Assembly (NCBI GenBank): GCA_964485395.1
Contig: CAZAJF010000004.1
Coordinates: 134,635 to 198,634, forward strand
DNA: 64,000 nt
Reading direction: 5' to 3'
Source: JANNSO01 sp964485395
GTDB taxonomy: Bacteria > Spirochaetota > Spirochaetia > Treponematales > UBA12059
Made by a program: the position numbers and the translations under genes. Positions 16,829-25,839 of this stretch are shown here, in pieces. Below the pieces are notes generated by a model. It saw only the letters and a list, made by a program, of their open reading frames with translations. It was not told the DNA's origin and ran no database searches. Each line of letters starts with the position of its first letter. Position 1 is the first letter of the stretch.

Positions 16829-17533
16829 ATGAGCATCCATATCGAGGCGGCCAAGGACGCCATAGCGGAATCCATTCTTTTGCCCGGAGATCCCCTGCGC
16901 GCGAAATTCATCGCGGACAATTATCTGAGCGACGTTACCCAGTTCAACCGCGTACGTAACATGTTCGGCTATACCGGCATGTACAGAAACAAGCGGGTAT
17001 CCGTAATGGGAACGGGCATGGGCATGCCCTCGCACTCCATTTACGTCAACGAGCTGCTGCGCGATTACGGCGTTAAAAAATTGATTCGCGTAGGCACCTG
17101 CGGTTCGCTCCGCGCCGACGTCAAGATACGCGACGTACTCCTGGCCATCAGCGCCAGCACAGACTCCAACGTAAATCGCATCCGCTTCCGAGGCATGGAT
17201 TACGCGGCCACCGCCAACTTCGCGCTGCTTGAAAAAGCCTGGCGCCTCGCAAACGAGCGCAAGCTTCCGGCAAAACCTGGCGCGGTCGTTTCCGTCGACT
17301 CGTTCTATGCGGAAGATCCCGACCAGTGGAAACTGTGGGCGCAATTCGGCGTTATGGGTATCGAGATGGAAACCGCCGAACTATACACCTTGGCGGCTAA
17401 ATTCAACGCGCAGGCGCTGGCCATTCTCACCGTGAGCGACAGTCTCGTCTCTGGCGAAGCGACGAGCTCCGCCGAACGGGAAACCAGTTTCCGAGCCATG
17501 GCGGAACTGGGCCTGGATACGGTCATCGACTGA
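16829..17533 (+). CDS. deoD: Purine nucleoside phosphorylase, DeoD type
   Basis: The enzyme splits purine nucleosides with phosphate into base and (deoxy)ribose 1-phosphate for salvage. The start at 16829 has AGAAAGGA upstream and begins MSIHIEAAKDAIAESILLPG, the conserved DeoD N-terminus; a longer frame upstream is non-coding. The 234-residue length fits the hexameric low-mass class. Landmarks are GDPLRAK (phosphate site), GTGMGMPSHSIYVNEL, RVGTCGS, EMETAELY (ribose binding) and LTVSDSL with the base-contacting Asp. A strong hairpin follows the stop. It stands alone between the repeat protein and a convergent unknown gene. Confidence 0.97.
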   Translation: MSIHIEAAKDAIAESILLPGDPLRAKFIADNYLSDVTQFNRVRNMFGYTGMYRNKRVSVMGTGMGMPSHSIYVNELLRDYGVKKLIRVGTCGSLRADVKIRDVLLAISASTDSNVNRIRFRGMDYAATANFALLEKAWRLANERKLPAKPGAVVSVDSFYAEDPDQWKLWAQFGVMGIEMETAELYTLAAKFNAQALAILTVSDSLVSGEATSSAERETSFRAMAELGLDTVID

Positions 17534-17556
17534 TCCTGATCCTGTCAGGCGAGCGC

Positions 17557-17591
17557 AGCGGTATCGGAAAAATCGTTTTTCCGATACCGCT
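17557..17591. terminator. Bidirectional terminator between deoD and the convergent gene
   Basis: A perfect 16-base-pair stem with a TCG loop carries five A's and five T's on its inner side, and AGCGGTATCGG on the outer. It sits 24 bases after deoD and six bases after the end of the convergent minus-strand gene, and can serve both. Confidence 0.85.
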
Positions 17592-17596
17592 TCCTG

Positions 17597-18250
17597 CTAG
17601 AGCGCTTTTGCGATCTGCAGCATGGTTCCTATGAGCGCCTTATGCAAATCCAAACTTGATGCAATACCGCTACGCTCCCAACGGATAGCTTTGCTGCTGA
17701 TCTCAAGCGACGGATACGCGGCGAGCGCCTCGACGATAATCCGCCGTAAATTGGAAGAACCCAGCAGTCGCTGGACCGCCTCCGAGTCGCTGCCTTTAAC
17801 CAACACCTTGGGATCAAACTCAGGATCCCCAATTTGAATATCCTTGGTAAGGGATAGAGCCTTCCCGAGCTTGGACAGAACGCCTTCCTTGCAGATCGAA
17901 AAATCGCATGGCAGGCTTGGCGACATCGTCATTTCAACGACGGTATAGGTACTTCGGCTCTTTCCCGAACCCCGGGTAATAGTAAAGATGCCAACCCGTT
18001 TTCCGTTCTCCATGCCTTCTATTCGCCAAGGCGCCAATAAGGTCACTAGTCGGGTCCAAAATGATGGGACGTCCGTTTCCACTACGAGTCCGGACGCGCT
18101 CTTGGCGCCACTGCGAAATTCATAGCCTAATTCACCAGCGAGGCGCTTCATCTTGGCCAAGATTCTGCCCTGGATAAAAACCATCAGGCCAAGGGACAAC
18201 CCGATTATGACGACTGCGAAAACAAAAACCAGAACGGGCTCTGAATTCAA
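17597..18250 (-). CDS. Single-TM protein of unknown function, coupled to chemoreceptor
   Basis: A TTG start at 18250 is chosen because it has CAGGAG seven bases upstream and begins the open frame. The 217-residue product has one hydrophobic helix at residues 6-27 followed by a soluble domain. A segment IQIGDPEFDPKVLVKGSD is typical of a family of small bacterial proteins of unknown role (DUF3137-like, uncertain). The gene begins 18 bases after the chemoreceptor stop, so the two share a transcript. Nothing in the sequence gives a biochemical role. Confidence 0.75.
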   Translation of the reverse strand: MNSEPVLVFVFAVVIIGLSLGLMVFIQGRILAKMKRLAGELGYEFRSGAKSASGLVVETDVPSFWTRLVTLLAPWRIEGMENGKRVGIFTITRGSGKSRSTYTVVEMTMSPSLPCDFSICKEGVLSKLGKALSLTKDIQIGDPEFDPKVLVKGSDSEAVQRLLGSSNLRRIIVEALAAYPSLEISSKAIRWERSGIASSLDLHKALIGTMLQIAKAL

Positions 18251-18268
18251 AATATGCTCCTGTCCATG

Positions 18269-20365
18269 CTAAAACTCGAGAAAATCGTCATCGCTGGCTT
18301 CTTCTTTGATTTTGCCATCACGAGGAACGATAGCCGTAGCCTGTTTTTTTACGCTGAGCTGCGCTTGGGATGCATTAGCGCCGTTTGCCGCCGTTTTTAC
18401 CCCCGATGCTTGATAACCGCCGGAAGAAGAGTCCGGTTTTTCTACTTTTGCGGAACCCGTTTTAGCTGCCGACTTTTTTTCGGCAGGTCCTAGTTTAAAG
18501 AATGAAATAGATTCTTTAAGGATTTTTGCCTGGCTTGCCAGTTCTTTGGCCGTACCCGCAACCATACTGGACTGGCTGGCTATTTCTTCACTGGTAGAAC
18601 TGAACTCTTCAGATATGGACGCGTTATGCTGGATTACGGTATCAAGCTGGGCTATCGCCTGATTAATTTGCTGTGCGCCGGTATCCTGTTCCCGGCTGGC
18701 CTCGCTGATCTCCTGCACAAGTTCAGCGGTTTTTTGAATGTCCGGCACCATGCTCTCCAGCATCAAGCCGGCTTTTTCCGCCACATCAACGCTTGTCTTG
18801 GATAAGCTTGAAATTTCCCCCGCCGCAATCTTGCTGCGTTCAGCCAGTTTGCCTACTTCGCTGGCAACCACCGCAAAGCCTTTGCCATGCTCACCGGCCC
18901 TTGCGGCCTCAATGCTGGCATTCAGGGAGAGCATATTGGTCTGCCTGGCTATTTCTTCGATAATGGCGATTTTTTCAGCTATCTGCCGCATGGCTTCTAC
19001 CGTATCCCGCACCGCCATTGCGCCATTTTTCGCGTCTTTGGACGCTTTTGAGGCAATCTGCTCGGTTTGGATGGCATTATCCGCATTTTGCCGAATATTG
19101 GCGCTCATCTCCTCGACGCTTGCGGACACTTCTTCCGCGCTGGCCGCCTGTTCGGAGGCTCCTTGCGACAATTGCTGGCTGGACTGCGAAATGCCCTCTA
19201 CGCCACGGGACATCTGCCCTGCTGCATCCGCAAGTTCGCTGGAGCCGGCAGCCACTTGCCCGCTGGCTTCCTTGACCCCGCTCACCACCTCCCGCAATTT
19301 CTTGATGGTTATATTGAGCGAATCCGCCAAGGTTCCAATCTCGTCCCCGCGCTTGCTGATATTCGGGGTCGTGTCAATATTCAAGTCGCCCCTGGATAAG
19401 CGTAAAGCGGCGTCGTTCATGGTCAGGATTGGTTTTGCAAACGAAGACGCGAGGAAATACACTATGATTCCGCCACCTACGAGGGAAATCAAACCTACGA
19501 TGATGAGCATGAGCAGAAATGCGTACAAAGGACCGTAGATGTCCGAAAGAGGTCCTTCGGATACGAGAATCCATCCAGTGGCCACCATTTCATAGGCTGC
19601 CGCATAACGCTGCGCCTTTCGATCAATAGTAAAGGCAAACGACTTATCCTTAAGCTCGGTTTGCAAATCGTTACGCCCATGCGTTTCAAAAAAATTATCC
19701 CTGAGTACCTCTTCCTTTTTTTCCGAAGTTATGAACTTACCGTTTGCTTCCAACAAATAGGAAACGCCGTTTTCCGACATCTTCAAGGCATTCGCTATCT
19801 TTTCTACGGTAGTCAGCAGCACATCCAGACCTACGACGCCGACGGCTTGTCCCTCTGCATTGGCGACGCGAATCGCGACGGTCACGACGAGTTTGTTCGT
19901 CATCGCATCGATATATGGCGAAACGAGAAGCACATCGGGCGTTTTAAGGGAATCCACGAACCATGAGCGCTTATATTGGTCATAATCGACCGGCGGGATC
20001 CACCCTGTGGCATCAAGGAATAAGCCGCCTTCGCTTATCTTTTTTATGTCGCAAAAATAAATCGAGGTTAGGTCCGGATTATCTTTCTGTCCGGCGACAA
20101 GATTCGGCTGTAAGGTTTTTATGTCGGAAATCCTGCTCAGTGCTTCATTGCGAATCGTTCGGATGTTCTGGGCGTTCACAAGAAACCAAGAGTCGATACG
20201 CTGGGCGGCTCCATCCATTTTTGCCGCCGTCTCCACCCTTAGCTGCTCATCAAGCTTGGTAGAATAGTTACTATAGACAGTAACCGTGATGACTCCGATT
20301 ACGACGGTAATCAGAGCCACCAGCATGAGGGTAAGCTGGATTTTAATGGACATTTTCACAACCAT
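18269..20365 (-). CDS. Methyl-accepting chemotaxis protein with dCache sensor
   Basis: The start at 20365 has TTAGGAG before it. The 698-residue receptor has TM1 at residues 8-30 and a periplasmic sensor of about 250 residues with dCache features (YFCDIKKISEGG, WFVDSLKTPDVLLVSPY, VGVVGLDVLL). TM2 lies near residue 295 and is followed by a HAMP linker (AKPILTMNDAALRLSRGDLN). A long coiled coil carries the signalling hairpin tip EIARQTNMLSLNASIEAARA near residue 485. The C-terminus ends in an acidic tail DDDFLEF, not the NWETF type. The ligand cannot be told; dCache domains often bind amino acids or other small carboxylates. It is followed 18 bases later by the small single-TM gene. Confidence 0.96.
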   Translation of the reverse strand: MVVKMSIKIQLTLMLVALITVVIGVITVTVYSNYSTKLDEQLRVETAAKMDGAAQRIDSWFLVNAQNIRTIRNEALSRISDIKTLQPNLVAGQKDNPDLTSIYFCDIKKISEGGLFLDATGWIPPVDYDQYKRSWFVDSLKTPDVLLVSPYIDAMTNKLVVTVAIRVANAEGQAVGVVGLDVLLTTVEKIANALKMSENGVSYLLEANGKFITSEKKEEVLRDNFFETHGRNDLQTELKDKSFAFTIDRKAQRYAAAYEMVATGWILVSEGPLSDIYGPLYAFLLMLIIVGLISLVGGGIIVYFLASSFAKPILTMNDAALRLSRGDLNIDTTPNISKRGDEIGTLADSLNITIKKLREVVSGVKEASGQVAAGSSELADAAGQMSRGVEGISQSSQQLSQGASEQAASAEEVSASVEEMSANIRQNADNAIQTEQIASKASKDAKNGAMAVRDTVEAMRQIAEKIAIIEEIARQTNMLSLNASIEAARAGEHGKGFAVVASEVGKLAERSKIAAGEISSLSKTSVDVAEKAGLMLESMVPDIQKTAELVQEISEASREQDTGAQQINQAIAQLDTVIQHNASISEEFSSTSEEIASQSSMVAGTAKELASQAKILKESISFFKLGPAEKKSAAKTGSAKVEKPDSSSGGYQASGVKTAANGANASQAQLSVKKQATAIVPRDGKIKEEASDDDFLEF

Positions 20366-20562
20366 ACTGGCTCCTAACTATGAAAATTCAATTCGCGATG
20401 CGAATTGAATTTAAGCATCCGAATAGGAAAATCCTCCGATTTCCCAAGGTTCAAGTATAGAAGCAGCCAAGATTAAATGCAAATTAATGGCACAAAATTA
20501 TTCATTCTTTAAAATTACGACAATTACGATATCGGCCCGCAATAGCGGATTTTACTTCGAGG

Positions 20563-21093
20563 TCAGGTAAAAAATCGGCGAAGGTTATTTCGCAGCCGGA
20601 ATAGCCGGTACTTAACCGTCCCTTCGGGTTCTCCCGTGTCCCTGGCAATGTGCCGCACGCAAATTCTATGGCGGTAAAAGCTCTCATACAGCTGCCGATC
20701 GGCACTGCACAGTCCTTCAAGCGCCATTTCAAGGGCAAGTCCTGAAACCCGGTCATTATCCGGACTTGCCGCAAAAGCCCTAAAAGACAGACCTGCTTCC
20801 AACTCCCCGTCCAAGTCGAGAACCAAAGGCCGAGAGGCATTGTGTCGGTAGTGATTCCATAATCGGCGCTTGGCGATACCTTGAATCCAGGTGCCCATTG
20901 CGGAATCCCCCCGAAAATCCGGCAGTGCCCGCCATGCCGCAAACAGGGTATCCTGCGTCAGGTCGTCGGCCTCGTATTCATCGACATGGCGCAGGAAAAA
21001 GCTTCGCACCCGGGCCTCGTGAGACATCAATCGGGCAAGCGCGGCTTCCCGTTCACCTGCCAATTTCCGCTCCGGGAGCCTCGAAGTACGCAT
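20563..21093 (-). CDS. ECF-type RNA polymerase sigma factor
   Basis: The product (about 176 residues from the ATG at 21093) has sigma region 2 (YEADDLTQDTLFAAWRALPD, then FRGDSAMGTWIQGIAKR). It also has region 4 with a helix-turn-helix (HIARDTGEPEGTVKYRLFR). This is the two-domain ECF layout. Starts are uncertain: a GTG at 21126 and an ATG at 21027 are alternatives; no strong Shine-Dalgarno is seen, and translation probably depends on the upstream gene, whose stop lies inside this gene. No anti-sigma factor with a membrane helix and zinc motif is next to it. The overlapping upstream partner is instead the FliG/MotA-like protein, which may control it. Confidence 0.88.
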   Translation of the reverse strand: MRTSRLPERKLAGEREAALARLMSHEARVRSFFLRHVDEYEADDLTQDTLFAAWRALPDFRGDSAMGTWIQGIAKRRLWNHYRHNASRPLVLDLDGELEAGLSFRAFAASPDNDRVSGLALEMALEGLCSADRQLYESFYRHRICVRHIARDTGEPEGTVKYRLFRLRNNLRRFFT

Positions 21094-21712
21094 GTAGTTT
21101 CTCAGCCGTGATACCCGGCATGTCACGCATGGCCAGCGAGTCGAAACCTTCTATGATCATGCTGCAGAGCAACTCCGTCCGGCGAACCTGCGTTTCCTTC
21201 AATCGTTCCAGAAGAGACCGCATCAGCAGGGGATCGAGGCCGTCCACGAGATATTCCATCCCCTTCCTGGCAATGCCATCCGGGCAAAGTGGCATCAATT
21301 GATCCAGAGCGGAGCATCCTTCTTGCTTGAGCAGATACCCCAGGTTCGAAAAAAACACGACGATATTCTCAGGGGTTTCAAGAGTAATTTCGGCTATACC
21401 AGCCGTTTTGTCGGAGTTGGCCGAACTTGCGGCATTCCCGGAGTATTTCCTGTACTTCAGCAACTTTCGCCTGAAATCCTGCCGGGCATGCTGTATCCGC
21501 CCTTCGCTGATCGTACCTTCCGCAGCTTTCAGGTCTTCAACGAGCGCTTCCCCGACGCACTTGGATAAATTCCTGTTTATCACCTCGCTTACCGTGGCAT
21601 CAAGCCCGTACATCATCCAAAGCAAGGCATTTTCGTCGATCTCACGCAATGCGCCTTGGATATTCCTGTTATTGGCCTCGGTGTCTTCCATAAAATCTTC
21701 CAGAAAATTCAT
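21053..21712 (-). CDS. Soluble protein resembling FliG C-domain joined to MotA cytoplasmic loop
   Basis: The start at 21712 has GATGGAGG upstream. The 219-residue product has no membrane segment. Residues 18-88 (NIQGALREIDENALLW, then VINRNLSKCVGEALVEDL) follow the FliG C-terminal pattern IQ..LREVD...L, I..N.SK.A.EML.ED. The alignment includes the helix ending in a basic patch (ARQDFRRKLL). Residues 118-195 (LLKQEGCSALDQL, then ARKGMEYLVDGLDPLLMRSL) follow the MotA cytoplasmic segment, which in MotA reads EG..AL, KGL.L.VDG.DPEL.R.ILE. In real motors these two surfaces touch each other across rotor and stator. The gene overlaps the ECF sigma gene by about 40 bases. I infer a regulator that senses or mimics the motor interface, perhaps as an anti-sigma or co-factor; this is not shown. 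Confidence 0.7.
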   Translation of the reverse strand: MNFLEDFMEDTEANNRNIQGALREIDENALLWMMYGLDATVSEVINRNLSKCVGEALVEDLKAAEGTISEGRIQHARQDFRRKLLKYRKYSGNAASSANSDKTAGIAEITLETPENIVVFFSNLGYLLKQEGCSALDQLMPLCPDGIARKGMEYLVDGLDPLLMRSLLERLKETQVRRTELLCSMIIEGFDSLAMRDMPGITAEKLHAYFEAPGAEIGR

Positions 21713-21916
21713 CGTTGAACCTCCATCTTTTTATTTGGCTATAGTTTAGTAACCGCAAGATGGAAAAGGTTGGATAAAATCGTCGCATTTCCCGGATACC
21801 CTTGCATTTTGCCGATACCTGTACATTATACTGTATGAATGACGTAGAAACTTTCCGGTTTGAGATGTTCCGCGTTCATGTATGTCCGAATGCGACTATT
21901 GCGGAAAGGGTGAACC

Positions 21917-22975
21917 ATGGAAGAAATTGAAGAACTTATCCGCCTTTCGTATTTCAGCGAGATTGCCAAGGCAATCGTAAGCGAAACTTCGGTCAAAGGC
22001 ATTCTCAACAAGCTCATGGCCAAAATCGGCGATGTCTTTGCGCCGCTCAATTGGTCCACCCTGCTTTTAGACAGGAAAAACGATCAGCTGGAATTTCGCG
22101 TCGTCGTAGGCAAAGCCAGCGAAAAACTCCTGGGTCAGCGCATACCCGCGTTCGAGGGCGTGGCTGGCTGGGTGGTTGCGCACGGAACCGAGGTTATCGT
22201 GGAGGATGTCTCTCAGGACAGCCGCTTCAGCGACCGCATCGACAGCATCTCGGGCTTTACCACGTCATCCATAATAGCCGTTCCCCTGAAAACCGAAGAC
22301 AAAGTATTCGGCGTAATCGAGTTGATAAACAAGCTGGACGGCGGCCGCTTCTCGGCCCTCGAGATGCGAACCCTGGCCACGATAGCGGATTTCGCCGCGA
22401 TCGCCATAGAAAAGGCCGTCTACCTTGCCCAAATAAAGCGGATGGCCATGACCGATGCCATGACGGGGCTCTTGAACCGTCGCGGCCTGGCACGCATTCT
22501 GGAACGCGAAAATTCCCGCATCAAGCGGCATGGCGGCGAGGTTGCTTTTATACTGGCGGACGTGGATCAATTCAAGGAGATCAACGACAATCGCGGCCAT
22601 GCGGCAGGCGATGTCGTGCTCAAATGCGTCGCGGAGGCATTGCAAAAAGTATGCCGCGAAAGCGACGCGGTAGCCCGATTCGGCGGCGATGAATTCCTCG
22701 TGGTAATGCCGGACACGAATCCGGAAGCGGCGGCCTTGGCCCGCGACCGCATCGCCGCAGGGATTAGCCGCGCCGCTCAGAAATGTCCGGCAGGGGCGTT
22801 TACGGTTAGCCTAGGCGTGCATGCGGGAAAAGGCTCGGACATCAACAAGATTTTCGAGGAATCCGACAGGGACATGTACCGCCGAAAGGAAGAGCGCAAC
22901 CCCAATACCTTCGGCGAGAAAATCATGTCCATCCTGGACGACGACGTTCAGACGGACGCGTCGCCGGGTCTGTAG
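21917..22975 (+). CDS. GAF-GGDEF diguanylate cyclase
   Basis: This cytoplasmic 352-residue protein has GGAAAGGGTG before its ATG. A GAF domain (residues 15-170) with IPAFEGVAGWV and SIIAVPLKTEDKVFGVIELI is followed by a GGDEF domain starting at DAMTGLLNRRG. The active-site loop is intact (ARFGGDEFLVVMP), so it should make cyclic di-GMP from GTP. An inhibitory I-site RESD lies five residues before the loop, so product feedback is expected. The GAF ligand is unknown. Its last 28 bases overlap the 3' end of the convergent CNNM/CorC gene. It is divergent from the FliG/MotA-like and sigma pair, 205 bases away. Confidence 0.95.
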   Translation: MEEIEELIRLSYFSEIAKAIVSETSVKGILNKLMAKIGDVFAPLNWSTLLLDRKNDQLEFRVVVGKASEKLLGQRIPAFEGVAGWVVAHGTEVIVEDVSQDSRFSDRIDSISGFTTSSIIAVPLKTEDKVFGVIELINKLDGGRFSALEMRTLATIADFAAIAIEKAVYLAQIKRMAMTDAMTGLLNRRGLARILERENSRIKRHGGEVAFILADVDQFKEINDNRGHAAGDVVLKCVAEALQKVCRESDAVARFGGDEFLVVMPDTNPEAAALARDRIAAGISRAAQKCPAGAFTVSLGVHAGKGSDINKIFEESDRDMYRRKEERNPNTFGEKIMSILDDDVQTDASPGL

Positions 22976-24192
22976 ATCGTCTGCTCCACGCGCTTCGCCT
23001 CGATTTCCAGCACGGTAAACCTGCCCAGGGAAGTTTCGGCGACGTCTCCCACCACGGGAATGCGATCCAGCGCCCAGGCGATATATCCGGCGACGGTTTG
23101 CACGTAAGGAAGGTTGGGCAGCTCGCCGCCGGTAATCTCCGCCAGCACGGAAAGCGGCGTGTCGCCCGATACGGCATAGGAACCGTCCGCCCTCTTGCGA
23201 ATCCTCTCCTGCGGAACGTCCACGTCGCCTTCGTGGATCTCGCCGACGATCTCCTGGATCACGTCGCGCATGCTTATGATTCCCGCAAGCCCGCCGTATT
23301 CGTCGATCACCACCGCGAATTTTTCTTTACGCGCCTTGAACAGGTTGAACAGATCGCCCACCGGCTTGTTGGGCATGATGAACAGCGGCTCCACCATGAT
23401 CGTAGACAGGGGATTTCCGCCGCGGTCTTCCAGCACCTCGTTTACGACGGAGTGCAAGGTTACCGTACCCACGACGTTCTCGCTCTCGCCGTCGTAGACC
23501 GGTATCCGCGAATGCTCGGGGTGCATCGCCAGCCGGCAGGCTTCCGCGCAGGACGTTCGCTTGTCCAGGCTGAACACGTCGATCCGGTGCGTCATCACGG
23601 CCTGGACCGTGGTAGCGCCAAGGCGGAATATATTCTTTACCATGGCGCTTTTCGCGTAATCGAGGATACCCATATGCTCGGCTATGTTCAGCATCTGCAC
23701 CATGGTTTCCATGGACATCTCGTTGCGCTTGGGCTTTCCGAACAGACGCGTAAAAAGGGAGCTGAACCAGTTTACGGCGAGGACCAGCGGCTTAAAAACC
23801 ACGGTGCATAAAAACAGGAACGGCGCCAGGAACGACGCTACCTTTTCATTATGCCCGATAGCCACGCGTTTCGGCGAAACCTCGCCGAATATCAATATCA
23901 CGAAGGTAAGCACGCCCGTGACGATGGCGAGGGCGCCGTCGCCGAACTTGTTCAACGCCCATTCGGTGGCCAGGGCAGACGCCAGGATATTCACGAAATT
24001 ATTGCCGATGAGAATCGTAGAAATAAGCTCGTCGGGTTTGCGCGCGAGTCGCTCCACGATAAGGCCGTTGCGACTGCGCTTCTTGATCGACTCTATCTGA
24101 AAAACGGTCAGCGACGTGAATGCCGTCTCGACGGCTGAAAAAAAAGCTGAAAAAACCAGGCAAATTAAAACGCCGATGATGGGGGCGCTCAC
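22948..24192 (-). CDS. CNNM/CorC-type membrane transporter (hemolysin family)
   Basis: A GTG at 24192 with AGAGG upstream starts a 414-residue protein. The N-terminal DUF21/CNNM membrane domain has about four helices and the segments SAVETAFTSLTVFQIESI and GEVSPKRVAI. Two CBS domains follow (VMTHRIDVFSLD, HSRIPVYDGESENVVGTV and DEYGGLAGIISMRDVIQEIVG), then a CorC/HlyC C-terminal domain. Members of this family export or sense magnesium and other divalent ions; the old name hemolysin C is misleading. It appears monocistronic, with a run of 140 bases before the liv terminator. Its end overlaps the diguanylate cyclase end by 28 bases. Confidence 0.94.
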   Translation of the reverse strand: MSAPIIGVLICLVFSAFFSAVETAFTSLTVFQIESIKKRSRNGLIVERLARKPDELISTILIGNNFVNILASALATEWALNKFGDGALAIVTGVLTFVILIFGEVSPKRVAIGHNEKVASFLAPFLFLCTVVFKPLVLAVNWFSSLFTRLFGKPKRNEMSMETMVQMLNIAEHMGILDYAKSAMVKNIFRLGATTVQAVMTHRIDVFSLDKRTSCAEACRLAMHPEHSRIPVYDGESENVVGTVTLHSVVNEVLEDRGGNPLSTIMVEPLFIMPNKPVGDLFNLFKARKEKFAVVIDEYGGLAGIISMRDVIQEIVGEIHEGDVDVPQERIRKRADGSYAVSGDTPLSVLAEITGGELPNLPYVQTVAGYIAWALDRIPVVGDVAETSLGRFTVLEIEAKRVEQTIYRPGDASV

Positions 24193-24284
24193 GGGCGGCC
24201 TCTAATACTCGAACCGGTGAGATGCTGATCTATATTCATAGTGGATGATGATACCGCAGAAACCAAGGGGCGGCAATGGAGAAT

Positions 24285-24317
24285 CAAAAAAAAGCGGGGC
24301 TTCGCAGCCCCGCTTTT
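24285..24317 (-). terminator. Terminator of the liv operon
   Basis: A perfect 12-base-pair stem (AAAAGCGGGGCT and its complement, loop TCGC) is followed on the minus strand by eight T's. It begins 14 bases after the livF stop. Confidence 0.9.
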
Positions 24318-24331
24318 GGAAAATTGTAAAC

Positions 24332-25036
24332 CTATATACCTAAATACGCCGTCTTGACATCGGGATTATCCGCGATTTCCTTGGCTTTGCCGGACATGGT
24401 TATGTTGCCGGTCTCGAGCACGTTGGCGCGGTGGGCTATGGACCAGGCCCTCTGCGCGTTCTGCTCTACCAGCAGGATGCTTGTACCCTGCTTGTTGATC
24501 TCGACGATTATCCTGAAAATCTCCTCGGTGAGGAGCGGGGACAATCCCATGGAAGGTTCGTCGAGAAGCAACAGGCTCGGCTTGCTCATGAGTGCCCTGG
24601 CCATGGCCAGCATCTGCTGTTCGCCGCCTGACAAGGTGCCCCCAAACTGGTTTTGGCGCTCCTTGAGCCTCGGAAAACTTTTGAACCCGCGTTCCATGCT
24701 TGCCTGTATCTCGACGGGATCCTTGCGCGTATACGCTCCCATCATGATATTTTCCTTCACCGTGAGCGGAGCGAAAATCCTCCGCCCCTCGGGGACATGG
24801 CTGATGCCCAGTGTAACTATTTTTTCCGCGGCCATCGTCGTTATATTCATGTCATTGAACGTAACGCTGCCGCTTCGGGGTCGCAGGATACCGGAAATCG
24901 CGCGGAGGATCGTCGATTTTCCGGCACCGTTGGCGCCGATCAGGGTTACGATCTCGCCCTTTTCGACGTTGAACGATACGCCATGAAGGGCGTGGATTGC
25001 GTCATAGTAGACGTGGAGATCTTCAACTCGCAGCAC
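24332..25036 (-). CDS. livF: Branched-chain amino acid ABC transporter ATPase LivF
   Basis: This is the second ATPase of the import complex, acting at the inner face of the membrane. Walker A is GANGAGKST, the signature LSGGEQQMLAMARALM, Walker B LLLLDEPSMGLSP, and the switch His lies near LLVEQNAQRA, the usual LivF form. The GTG start at 25036 has AAAGGGAG upstream and overlaps the livG end by 14 bases; a TTG at 25069 is less likely. The length of 234 residues is typical. A strong terminator follows. Confidence 0.95.
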   Translation of the reverse strand: MLRVEDLHVYYDAIHALHGVSFNVEKGEIVTLIGANGAGKSTILRAISGILRPRSGSVTFNDMNITTMAAEKIVTLGISHVPEGRRIFAPLTVKENIMMGAYTRKDPVEIQASMERGFKSFPRLKERQNQFGGTLSGGEQQMLAMARALMSKPSLLLLDEPSMGLSPLLTEEIFRIIVEINKQGTSILLVEQNAQRAWSIAHRANVLETGNITMSGKAKEIADNPDVKTAYLGI

Positions 25037-25823
25037 TGTTGCCCGCTCCCTTTCCGAGGTACGCCTCAATAACCAAATCGTTGCCCTGGATTTCCTTTGG
25101 AGTACCGCGCGCGATGACTTCGCCGAAGTCCATTACGGTCAGGTACTCGCATATCCCCATAACGACGCGCATCTGGTGTTCGATCAGCAGAATTGTCAGG
25201 TTGAAACGATTCCGGATAAAATGGATCAGTTCCATAAGCTCTTGTATCTCGCGCGGATTCATGCCCGCCGCAGGTTCGTCCAAGAGCAGCAATTCGGGAT
25301 TGCACGCAAGCGCGCGGGCTATTTCCACGCGTCGCTGCTCGCCGTACGGCAGGTTCTTGGCGATCTCGTCATGAATGCCGTCCAGCTTGAAGATGGAAAG
25401 AAAATCATGCGCTTTTTCTGTCAGCTCTTTTTCTTTCTGGTCGTAGCGCTTGGTGCGGAGAAGACTGTCGGCCAGGGTGTATCCTGAATGCGCATGATAC
25501 GCGATCCGCACATTGTCCAAGACGGTTAAATTTGAGAACAGCCGAATATTCTGGAATGTTCTGGCTATCCCGAGCCTGGTTATTTCGTAAGGCGCCAGGT
25601 GATCTATTATTTCGCCTTTGAACGCGATCTCCCCTTTGGTAATCGGGAAAATTCCGGTTATCAAGTTGAATGCCGTCGTCTTTCCCGCGCCGTTGGGCCC
25701 GATCAGGCCCTGAAGGCACCCTCGGGGAAGAGTCAAATTAAAATCCTTTACCGCCAGGAGGCCGCCAAAAGCTTTGGTAACGTTCCTGACTTCGAGGACG
25801 TTGTCGGGCGTAGTATTTGCCAT
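25023..25823 (-). CDS. livG: Branched-chain amino acid ABC transporter ATPase LivG
   Basis: The 266-residue ATPase has Walker A GPNGAGKTT, Q-loop RTFQNIRLF, signature LPYGEQRRVEIARALA and Walker B LLLLDEPAAGMNP. The AAGMNP form after Walker B is typical of LivG. The C-terminus ends with the IEAYLGKG motif shared by LivG proteins. It lies 16 bases after livM and overlaps livF, so the operon is translationally linked. Confidence 0.96.
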   Translation of the reverse strand: MANTTPDNVLEVRNVTKAFGGLLAVKDFNLTLPRGCLQGLIGPNGAGKTTAFNLITGIFPITKGEIAFKGEIIDHLAPYEITRLGIARTFQNIRLFSNLTVLDNVRIAYHAHSGYTLADSLLRTKRYDQKEKELTEKAHDFLSIFKLDGIHDEIAKNLPYGEQRRVEIARALACNPELLLLDEPAAGMNPREIQELMELIHFIRNRFNLTILLIEHQMRVVMGICEYLTVMDFGEVIARGTPKEIQGNDLVIEAYLGKGAGNSAAS

Positions 25824-25839
25824 AGTTGTACCTCGTTAA

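Noticed and set aside
18269..18300. CheR/CheB-tethering pentapeptide at the receptor end
   Set aside because: The DDDFLEF tail lacks the Trp of the xWxxF consensus.
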